8,602 nt of DNA. It comes from Syntrophomonadaceae bacterium. GTDB lineage: Bacteria; Bacillota; Dethiobacteria; PWVN01. Under the pieces are notes generated by a model. The model was not told where the DNA came from. It saw only the letters and a list, made by a program, of their open reading frames with translations, and did not search any database. The stretch lies in contig PWVN01000231.1 of the NCBI GenBank assembly GCA_003561835.1, forward strand, positions 1 through 8,602, in the 5' to 3' direction. The position numbers and the translations under genes were made by a program. Shown piece after piece: positions 1 through 4,750 of the stretch (positions are counted from its first letter, which is position 1; the number at the start of each line of letters is the position of its first letter).

Positions 1-75
1 CAGGGCAAGCTGCTCTAGCTGGGCTTTTTCGGCCTCGTCAATCGATAGGGTAATGGAGCGTTTTTGGCGGGTCAT
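1..75 (-). CDS. Partial CopG/ribbon-helix-helix-like protein, N-terminal 25 residues
   Basis: The reverse strand opens with ATG at 75-73 and stays open to the window edge, so the C-terminus is missing. The visible protein begins MTRQKRSITLSIDEAEKAQL. A basic start followed by an alternating beta-strand (RSITLSI) and then an acidic amphipathic helix is the usual layout of ribbon-helix-helix DNA-binding proteins, many of which are antitoxins that bind operator palindromes. No convincing Shine-Dalgarno sequence precedes the start. The gene is divergent from the DUF433 gene at 180, and a 27-bp inverted repeat lies between them. With only 25 residues visible the family call is inferred from pattern, not from a full domain. 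Confidence 0.5.
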   Translation of the reverse strand, partial: MTRQKRSITLSIDEAEKAQLEQLAL

Positions 76-127
76 AGGGAGTCGCGTCAAATTTGTACGG
101 ACACTTTGTCATCATTTCTCTAGACAC

Positions 128-154
128 CCCCATGGTAGCTCTGCCACCATGGGG
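128..154. repeat. Long inverted repeat in a divergent promoter region
   Basis: The arms are CCCCATGGTAGC (128-139) and GCCACCATGGGG (143-154), with a 3-nt loop TCT. Eleven of 12 positions pair. The single mismatch is A opposite C on the + strand but becomes a G-U wobble in RNA made from the - strand. No T-run follows on either side, so it is not an ordinary intrinsic terminator. Its place between the divergent RHH-like and DUF433 genes suggests an operator or a 5'-UTR hairpin of the leftward gene. The role is inferred. Confidence 0.6.
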
Positions 155-179
155 TCATACCAGCAGGTACGGATAGGTT

Positions 180-437
180 ATGGAGACAAAAGATAGGGAG
201 GGGCGATCGCCCCTGGGCCGGATTGCCCTGGGCGCTGGTGACAACAAACCAGTCATTCGCGGGCAAACGGTGTTGGTGGAAGCGGTGCTACGTAAGCTGG
301 CGGATGGGGCGACCTATGAAGCGGTGCTGGCAGAATGGCCGCAGTTGCAGCGGGAGGATATCTTGGCCTGCCTGGAGTATGCGGCTCGCCTGGTGGTCTA
401 CCGGCAATTGCGGGAGTCTGATTTGCCGCCGGATTGA
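180..437 (+). CDS. DUF433 family antitoxin-like protein
   Basis: This 85-aa protein carries the DUF433 pattern. It has VIRGQTVLVEAVLRKLADGA around residues 25-44, then a short acidic helix and the signature 'WPQLQREDILACLEYAA' near residues 53-69. DUF433 proteins are small helix-turn-helix-like proteins usually found as antitoxin partners of PIN/DUF5615-type nucleases. The usual partner would sit directly downstream, but no PIN-type ORF appears before the next gene at 552, so this copy looks orphaned. The N-terminal 20 residues lie outside the conserved core and include an extended HIP1 palindrome at the DNA level. The start at 180 is the first in-frame ATG and has only a weak upstream AGG, so the start is uncertain. 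Base composition is visibly more G+C-rich than the cas operon. Confidence 0.8.
   Translation: METKDREGRSPLGRIALGAGDNKPVIRGQTVLVEAVLRKLADGATYEAVLAEWPQLQREDILACLEYAARLVVYRQLRESDLPPD
199..214. repeat. HIP1 octamer inside a 16-bp perfect palindrome
   Basis: GCGATCGC at 203-210 is the cyanobacterial HIP1 element. Here it is extended symmetrically to AGGGGCGATCGCCCCT, a perfect 16-bp palindrome. It lies in codons 7-12 of the DUF433 gene. HIP1 copies are usually GCGATCGC or GGCGATCGCC, so the extra symmetry is a little longer than the norm. Confidence 0.8.
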
Positions 438-538
438 GGTGGGTTTGCAACAGCAGGTTACACCTTGTACCGGAGCATTCTGTTTTGTGTCGCTTTGCTT
501 AAGGTTGCAGGGTTTGTCTTTTATATCGGGAGTAATGC

Positions 539-544
539 AAGGGG
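539..544 (+). promoter_or_regulatory. Shine-Dalgarno that decides the start of the 61-aa gene
   Basis: AAGGGG ends 7 nt before ATG 552. The reading frame stays open upstream to an ATG at 465, but that longer N-terminus (MYRSILFCVALLKV...) has no comparable ribosome binding site and is hydrophobic and unlike the rest. The start at 552 is therefore preferred. Confidence 0.65.
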
Positions 545-551
545 AAACGTA

Positions 552-737
552 ATGACCATGACAGAAAGGCTGGCACAGGTGCTAGGAGATGGCCAGTGGC
601 ATTCCACCAGGGAGTTGGTGGAGAAGGTGGGGCATCGGTTTTCGGCTACACTGCATCGAGCGGTGAAGCAGCAGGGTTGGCAAGTGGAAAAGCGGCGAGC
701 CAATTCAAGGCTTTTTGAGTATCGGTTAGTTCGGTAA
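552..737 (+). CDS. Small winged-helix-like DNA-binding protein, 61 aa
   Basis: The protein starts MTMTERLAQVLGDGQWHSTR and ends at TAA 735-737. Its layout is a first helix (residues 3-11), a turn GDGQWHST, a helix STRELVEKVG, and a putative recognition helix FSATLHRAVKQQG. A basic beta-hairpin wing follows (WQVEKRRANSRLFEYRLV). This is the layout of a winged helix-turn-helix domain without any effector domain. Such mini-wHTH proteins are common in cyanobacteria and are usually left as hypothetical. It sits downstream of the DUF433 gene in the same direction with a 114-nt gap and its own ribosome binding site, and upstream of an intrinsic terminator. It may be a regulator of the neighbouring genes. 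The target is unknown, and the fold is inferred from sequence pattern only. Confidence 0.65.
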   Translation: MTMTERLAQVLGDGQWHSTRELVEKVGHRFSATLHRAVKQQGWQVEKRRANSRLFEYRLVR

Positions 738-782
738 GTGGAGTTAAAGCAGATGACGCAGTATGTTCACAAACTCTCAAGC

Positions 783-811
783 AAAAAAGCCAGAGCAAGC
801 CCTGGCTTTTT
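783..811. terminator. Bidirectional Rho-independent terminator
   Basis: The perfect 10-bp arms AAAAAGCCAG (784-793) and CTGGCTTTTT (802-811) flank the 8-nt loop AGCAAGCC. The stem has a GC core, ends in a T-run on the + strand and in a run of six T on the - strand. It lies 46 nt after the stop of the 61-aa gene and separates that block from the cas region. Confidence 0.85.
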
Positions 812-833
812 CGTATCCCTGAGAGGGGTTCGG

Positions 834-851
834 TCAGAGAGAAGTCTCTGA
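834..851. repeat. 7-bp inverted repeat
   Basis: TCAGAGA (834-840), a GAAG loop, then TCTCTGA (845-851) form a perfect short hairpin just downstream of the terminator. No T-run follows. Function is unknown. Confidence 0.5.
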
Positions 852-871
852 AAGCCTCATTCTTTTGCACA

Positions 872-897
872 TTTCAATCCCTATTGGGCTTGAGAGG
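872..897. repeat. Solo degenerate CRISPR-repeat-like sequence
   Basis: The segment starts TTTCAATCCCTATTGGGC and has imperfect dyad symmetry: TCAATCCC (874-881), loop TATT, GGGCTTGA (886-893), with 7 of 8 pairs. Many cyanobacterial CRISPR repeats have the pattern TTTCAATCCCTATTAGGG followed by ATTGAAAC. This unit matches that with one deletion and a few substitutions. There is no second clear copy at the usual 65-75 nt spacing, so it is not an array. It could be a leftover terminal repeat or a stand-alone CreA-like guide. Resemblance by chance remains possible. Confidence 0.35.
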
Positions 898-988
898 CTA
901 AGAATCAGTCTAGAGCAACACGGTTTGACAGAGAAGGCCAGTGCTTGCCTCATCTTATGCACGACCTACAAAAAGCTGTGCTAAAGTT

Positions 989-1015
989 GGGGAAAGTCGA
1001 AAGACGACTCTCCCC
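989..1015. repeat. 11-bp stem-loop in the leader region
   Basis: GGGGAAAGTCG (989-999) and CGACTCTCCCC (1005-1015) pair at 10 of 11 positions around the loop AAAGA. The mismatch is A-C on the + strand and a G-U wobble on the - strand. The + strand continues CCCCTTGTTGC, too few T residues for a confident terminator. Confidence 0.5.
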
Positions 1016-1081
1016 TTGTTGCTCGCAACCTCAAGGTAGCACGAGTCTCTGTCCTTCGGCCTGTTTCTGATACCGAAAAGT

Positions 1082-1088
1082 AAGGAGG
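1082..1088 (+). promoter_or_regulatory. Perfect Shine-Dalgarno for the 54-aa gene
   Basis: AAGGAGG lies 4 nt before ATG 1093. It is the strongest ribosome binding site in the window and is the main reason for calling the very short gene that follows. Confidence 0.75.
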
Positions 1089-1092
1089 CAGT

Positions 1093-1257
1093 ATGGATCC
1101 TGATTACATTGCCCGTGAAATCGACAAGTATGAAGCTCTGATCGAGGAACTTCGCTACCAAATCCAGCACTTTCTTCAGAAAATTCAAGAACTTCAATGT
1201 TCGGTAGTCCTTAATGAGGAAGGTGAGGTGACAAGTTATGCAGATTGGGCTGCTTAA
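1093..1257 (+). CDS. Small acidic coiled-coil protein, 54 aa, unknown function
   Basis: This short ORF starts MDPDYIAREIDKYEALIEEL and ends YADWAA at TAA 1255-1257. It is preceded by a perfect AAGGAGG. Hydrophobic residues fall at positions 6, 10, 13, 17, 20, 24, 27, 31 and 34, an unbroken 4-3 heptad pattern, so the first two thirds should form a coiled coil. The tail (residues 38-54) reads like a small strand and helix. It has 12 acidic and 4 basic residues, so it is strongly acidic. It lies 89 nt upstream of the cas large-subunit gene in the same direction, with no T-tailed terminator between them, and may be co-transcribed with it. I do not recognise the family. A regulator, an antitoxin-like partner or an unnamed Cas accessory protein are all possible, and none is shown by the sequence. 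Confidence 0.65.
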   Translation: MDPDYIAREIDKYEALIEELRYQIQHFLQKIQELQCSVVLNEEGEVTSYADWAA

Positions 1258-1272
1258 GTCCCTTATATGGTC

Positions 1273-1288
1273 TCCCTTCCCAAAGGGA
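1273..1288. repeat. Short hairpin after the 54-aa gene
   Basis: TCCCTT (1273-1278), loop CCCA, AAGGGA (1283-1288) form a perfect 6-bp stem. It begins 16 nt after the stop codon and is followed by AACAAGC, with no T-run, so it is a weak attenuator at best. Confidence 0.4.
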
Positions 1289-1315
1289 ACAAGCTAACTT
1301 AAAAGGGCAAATTTA

Positions 1316-1337
1316 GCGGGAGTGCCTTCACTCTCGC
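1316..1337 (+). promoter_or_regulatory. Stem-loop just upstream of the large-subunit start
   Basis: GCGGGAGTG (1316-1324), loop CCTT, CACTCTCGC (1329-1337) form a 9-bp RNA stem with one G-U wobble. The hairpin ends 9 nt before ATG 1347. The only purine-rich Shine-Dalgarno-like string nearby, GGGAG (1318-1322), is buried in its 5' arm. This could limit translation of the first cas gene, or could be a promoter-proximal operator. The role is inferred. Confidence 0.45.
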
Positions 1338-1346
1338 GCTGTCCAA

Positions 1347-3872
1347 ATGACTACAAAGTGGACATTTACGGCCATGGATAACGACGCCAAAATTTTGTTC
1401 AGTGCCCTTGCTGCTGAGGTTTTTCCTCCCTTGTTGGCAACTTCAGTCATATCAGCACTAAAGGCTGACTCAACTCAATGTATTGATTTGCAAGGCATTG
1501 CAAGGGCGTTCCATAAACCGCAACTGATGCGGCAGATCCGCACAGCCAATCGTCAAACTCCAGAATCTGCCCCCTCTATCGAAATCAATGGAACTTCCGT
1601 AAATTTTGGTTCTGAATGCATTGGGAGAACCCAAATCCTTTACAAGTCTCCGCTGCCTGGAGAACTGCAAGCGCGACTGGCGATTGAGAGTGCCATTGAT
1701 CGGTTTTTGGAGTATTTGCTGAAGACGCATCAGATTGTCGTTCTTGATGAGAGTGATCGCCATGTTCAGGTTTTTATTCCAGGTCAAGCAGCACATGACT
1801 TTGCTGCTTTATGGGAAACATTTCTGAAAAAAGTTGCCTTCTCAGATTACGGCGACAGTCGGCTACAGATGCCAGGATTGGTTCAGACTTTCATCGTGAT
1901 GCTGAATGCAGTCACACTCTCAGGTCGAGGATTCAGCACGCTTGATATTCCTATTCTGACCAGGCATCAGGCCGATGTAATCGCTGCCTGGTACTTGGCC
2001 GTTATTCAAGCGGTAGAAAAGCGACAGACTGTGCGCGGACGACAGATTGAGACCCTTCAGAGTGAAGTTGATCTGCTGCAGAATGAGCTGGCTACATCAG
2101 ATTTAACTGATAAGGAACAGAAGGCAAAGGCGAAAGACCTTCAATCGAAGGCGAAAGACCTTGCGGACAAGGAGGCAATGCAAGCCAAGGAGGCCAAAAA
2201 ATATAACGAGTATTTTGAAAAATCCTTTGCTGGCAATATCAATGAGCAAATAGAGCTTTGGGCAGAACTTACCCAGCTAGAAACACAACTGTCTGATGAC
2301 AGCTTGCCGAAGAAAGAACAGCGCAAGCTTCAAAAACAACAAGACAAACTTGCCTCAAAAATAGTCTTTTCTGAAGATTGGCTCATTGAAAAGCGATCAC
2401 TCCTTCAAGAAGTTGGACATCAACCATTTGAGTTTGTGGAGCGCGATCAAGAACTTCATCCTGAAACGTTCCAGAAAATCAGCGAGATCGCTAAACGCTT
2501 TGATAGAAAAGCAACCGACCAAATTAACTCCACTCGGGGCGATATCTTCACGCAGTGCATCACCGAGATGTATCGGCTCCTTGAATTACAGAAATTTGCC
2601 TCTCTACCTCCACCTCTGCTTTCTGAAGTACCTCAAGCGTTATATGTCCGCTCAGCAGGAGACGACAGCAAGGCATTCTGCTATGCCTGTGGGGTCGATT
2701 TAGATCCCAAAACTGCTCAGTGGCAGGTGCTCCGATTCATGTTTGAGCGTCCCTCTCAACGTCGTCAGTCTTCATCAGGTGAAGGCCGGCCCCATATTTG
2801 TGCTTCCTGTTCAGCTTTGGCATTTGCATCACCGCTGAAGGTGACCGATGAGAGTATTATTCTCCGACTATCACCTGTTGACAAACTAGCATCCTCTTCT
2901 ATCAAACTCAAAGACTATGTGCGGATGCTAACCAATAAGGAAATGCATATTAGCGTAGGCAAATATGTTGTCTTGGCTTCTGATCGCACGAACAAGGGTG
3001 ATTTAGCGGCACCCAAACTAGGTCAAGTTCAATATGCGCTAGCCAAAGTCGCCTCCATCTTTCCTCAAGAAGTTTTAGCAGATTTCAAATTTTGGCTGGT
3101 TTTGCAAGGCAGTGAAATCGAGCTTCCTAGTCGGCATCTGCTGTTCATCAAAGGTCTGATGGAGAGCTACAGACAATCCATCATCACTGGCGGAAAGGAC
3201 ATCAACATGGGCTTGGGTGACGCCATTCGGTATATCCAGCAGGATCTGCCGTACTTAGCTGACTACTCTTTAGTCAAGATCGCCAGCATCTCTGACCGAC
3301 TCAAGCTCGAACAAACACGATCAATTTATTGGGAGGAAATCAAAGATTTTATGGACTCAAATTTACAGCTATCGCAACGCGCTAAACTCTACCGAGATAT
3401 AGCTGCACTAACGGGCTTGACCTATGCCTTTGTGAGTGCGCTAGAAAGTCGAGCAAAAAAATCAGAAGAACAAAAGAAGGATGAAAAGTATACGGCTCGT
3501 GAGGTTAGCAAGATAATCGAGAAATCTGATGATGCGATAGCATTCTGCTATTATGCCACATTGGGAGATACGACAAAGGAAAGAGTTGAGGCAAGGCTAT
3601 ATCACAGTCCCGGCAATGACTTTATCCATAGCCAAACCCTCGTGTTACTTGGAGACTTAGCTATTTCTGGCCGTGAAGATAAAGACGACAAAGGCAGTGC
3701 CTACATACAGCTCTATGCTGACGATGTGAGTAAGGCTTATATGCATTTTGCCAACCAAAAATGTTACTCCCAAGACAAAGGTTGGAAAGAGCTGACCTAC
3801 AATCTCAAGCTTTCTCTCTACACCCGCTTTCCTGAATTAGTACGCAAATTAAAATCTACAAGCGAGAAGTAA
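1347..3872 (+). CDS. Type I CRISPR-Cas effector large subunit (Cas8/Cas10d-like), HD-less
   Basis: This 841-aa protein is the first gene of the cas operon and takes the large-subunit position, where it would help recognise the PAM, hold the crRNA 5' end and recruit Cas3. The N-terminal part (about 1-220) is mixed alpha/beta. Residues about 224-345 form a long, charged coiled coil. A zinc-binding pair, C445-x2-C448 and C485-x2-C488, encloses a basic loop. The C-terminal part (about 650-841) is largely helical, as expected for a Cas11-like region. I see no HD nuclease motif and no convincing GGDD palm motif, so it is not a canonical Cas10d. Cas8b proteins also have paired CxxC motifs. The start at 1347 has no Shine-Dalgarno; ATG 1374 (Met10) is an alternative. 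The stop is 2 nt before cas7. The large-subunit role is fairly safe from context, but the subtype is not. Confidence 0.75.
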   Translation: MTTKWTFTAMDNDAKILFSALAAEVFPPLLATSVISALKADSTQCIDLQGIARAFHKPQLMRQIRTANRQTPESAPSIEINGTSVNFGSECIGRTQILYKSPLPGELQARLAIESAIDRFLEYLLKTHQIVVLDESDRHVQVFIPGQAAHDFAALWETFLKKVAFSDYGDSRLQMPGLVQTFIVMLNAVTLSGRGFSTLDIPILTRHQADVIAAWYLAVIQAVEKRQTVRGRQIETLQSEVDLLQNELATSDLTDKEQKAKAKDLQSKAKDLADKEAMQAKEAKKYNEYFEKSFAGNINEQIELWAELTQLETQLSDDSLPKKEQRKLQKQQDKLASKIVFSEDWLIEKRSLLQEVGHQPFEFVERDQELHPETFQKISEIAKRFDRKATDQINSTRGDIFTQCITEMYRLLELQKFASLPPPLLSEVPQALYVRSAGDDSKAFCYACGVDLDPKTAQWQVLRFMFERPSQRRQSSSGEGRPHICASCSALAFASPLKVTDESIILRLSPVDKLASSSIKLKDYVRMLTNKEMHISVGKYVVLASDRTNKGDLAAPKLGQVQYALAKVASIFPQEVLADFKFWLVLQGSEIELPSRHLLFIKGLMESYRQSIITGGKDINMGLGDAIRYIQQDLPYLADYSLVKIASISDRLKLEQTRSIYWEEIKDFMDSNLQLSQRAKLYRDIAALTGLTYAFVSALESRAKKSEEQKKDEKYTAREVSKIIEKSDDAIAFCYYATLGDTTKERVEARLYHSPGNDFIHSQTLVLLGDLAISGREDKDDKGSAYIQLYADDVSKAYMHFANQKCYSQDKGWKELTYNLKLSLYTRFPELVRKLKSTSEK
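2127..2162 (+). repeat. 15-bp direct repeat with 21-bp period in the coiled-coil region
   Basis: AAGGCGAAAGACCTT occurs at 2127-2141 and again at 2148-2162. The 21-bp period equals seven codons, one coiled-coil heptad, and gives the repeated peptide KAKDL. This is the footprint of a recent in-frame heptad duplication. Confidence 0.75.
3207..3872 (+). other. Candidate internally translated Cas11-like product
   Basis: An in-frame ATG (Met621) is preceded by AAAGGA (3194-3199) at 7-nt spacing, a better ribosome binding site than the gene's own start. Translation from it would give a 221-aa helical C-terminal fragment. A second candidate is ATG 3351 (Met669, 173 aa), preceded by GGGAGG (3331-3336), but with a long 14-nt spacing. 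In types I-B, I-C and I-D the small subunit Cas11 is known to be made by internal initiation in the large-subunit gene. No separate small-subunit gene is present here. This is an inference, and choosing between the two starts needs data. Confidence 0.4.
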
Positions 3873-3874
3873 TC

Positions 3875-4747
3875 ATGCCAACTGGACTGCCAAAAACGGA
3901 TGCCAAAAAACCTCGTCTGCACTTTGATATCTATGCTATTCTCGAAGGCTCACAAGAGCTGTACTTGGGTGACGAAGTACAGGTCAATGTGAATCTGGTC
4001 GAGATGATCAAGCTTGAAACAAAAAATGGTCAGGCTCTAGAGAAATGCTACATTTCGCCAACAAAGCGTCGAGGTGTAGAACGGCGCTGCTTGTTGTGGG
4101 CTCCGGTCAAAAGTGGTGAACTGCTCGGGGATAAGCAGGAATGCGGTATCCCAAAAACCTGTGCTGAGCCAGCCTGCCCAATCTGCGGACCTTATGGAGC
4201 TTTAGACCCAGGCAAACGTACTCTCATTGGTCGAGTGACCCACGGAGGTGGTGTAGCTGTTCAAAACCTCTACCCGGTAGACAAGCAGCGAGCTATGCAT
4301 CCAGCTCGGTTAGTTAACCAGAAAGATGAAACACCAATCCCCTTCAAGCGGCAGTACAACCAACCGGGATTGCTTTATCCCATTTCAAACCATGCCCTCA
4401 GCGTAACTGACCAGGAGTTTGCTTCGGTCGCCTATGCCTTCTTAGATTCCCTAGCTCGCATTGGCTCTGGAAACCCAAAAGGCGTTGCCCTGGCTGAGTC
4501 AGATGACAAAATGCCGTTGGTCGTGGTTGACCGCTATCTTGTCCCTCGCGGAAAGCGACCTGTAATTTCGCCATCTGTAACCAGTCCTGAAGAGGCAATC
4601 TCGGATTTCATTCGCCTGGCACGTACACCAGACAACAGCACAGATCATATTGAGCGAACTCACTTCGATCGCTGGATTGGTGATGCTGCGCTTGAAAAAT
4701 TGCAAGATTACTCCAGCCAGTTTGTCGATACCGTTTTGCAGGCGTAA
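3875..4747 (+). CDS. cas7: Cas7 family backbone protein, Csc2-like
   Basis: This 290-aa protein would polymerise along the crRNA as the backbone of the Cascade-like complex. It has a cysteine cluster C90-x5-C96-x4-C101-x2-C104 followed by GPYGAL, like the zinc-containing 'C..C..YG' segment remembered for Csc2. It then has a strand IGRVTHGGGVAV (residues 118-129) and a segment QYNQPGLLYPISNHAL (160-175). A helix near 179-197 ends in SGNPKGVA, resembling the Csc2 helix before RYGA. It lacks the features of I-B Cas7/DevR proteins. At 290 aa it is shorter than the roughly 340 aa usual for Csc2. GAGAAG at 3864-3869 serves as ribosome binding site with 5-nt spacing, and the gap after the large subunit is only 2 nt, so translation is probably coupled. 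The Cas7 role is well supported by context. The Csc2 link is from recall of the family pattern, not from an alignment. Confidence 0.75.
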   Translation: MPTGLPKTDAKKPRLHFDIYAILEGSQELYLGDEVQVNVNLVEMIKLETKNGQALEKCYISPTKRRGVERRCLLWAPVKSGELLGDKQECGIPKTCAEPACPICGPYGALDPGKRTLIGRVTHGGGVAVQNLYPVDKQRAMHPARLVNQKDETPIPFKRQYNQPGLLYPISNHALSVTDQEFASVAYAFLDSLARIGSGNPKGVALAESDDKMPLVVVDRYLVPRGKRPVISPSVTSPEEAISDFIRLARTPDNSTDHIERTHFDRWIGDAALEKLQDYSSQFVDTVLQA

Positions 4748-4750
4748 ATC

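Larger units (their letters stand above)
738..1092. other. Non-coding region rich in stem-loops upstream of the small gene and cas operon
   Basis: No supportable gene lies in these 355 bp. It contains an intrinsic terminator (783-811), a CCCT-GAG-AGGG mini-hairpin (817-827), a 7-bp hairpin (834-851), a CRISPR-repeat-like hairpin (872-897) and an 11-bp hairpin (989-1015). A TTGACA hexamer at 925-930 has no good -10 box at 16-19 nt. The density of structures suggests an ncRNA or the remains of a CRISPR leader or array, but no such RNA can be proven here. Confidence 0.4.

Noticed and set aside
465..551. N-terminal extension of the 61-aa winged-helix protein to ATG 465
   Set aside because: No ribosome binding site at 465; AAGGGG sits correctly before ATG 552, and the added residues do not fit the domain.
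925..960. Sigma-70 promoter starting with TTGACA at 925
   Set aside because: No acceptable -10 hexamer at 16-19 nt; the best match (TCTTAT) is 22 nt away.
955..1197. 80-aa reverse-strand reading frame antisense to the 54-aa gene
   Set aside because: It would need a TTG start with a poorly placed AAGGA, and the opposite strand has a perfect ribosome binding site and a regular heptad pattern.
2657..2671. GDD in 'SAGDDSKAF' or GGKD near residue 615 as a Cas10 palm cyclase motif
   Set aside because: The first lies right next to the zinc-binding cysteines and neither sits in a strand-turn-strand palm context. No second palm is visible, so cyclic-oligoadenylate synthesis is not supported.
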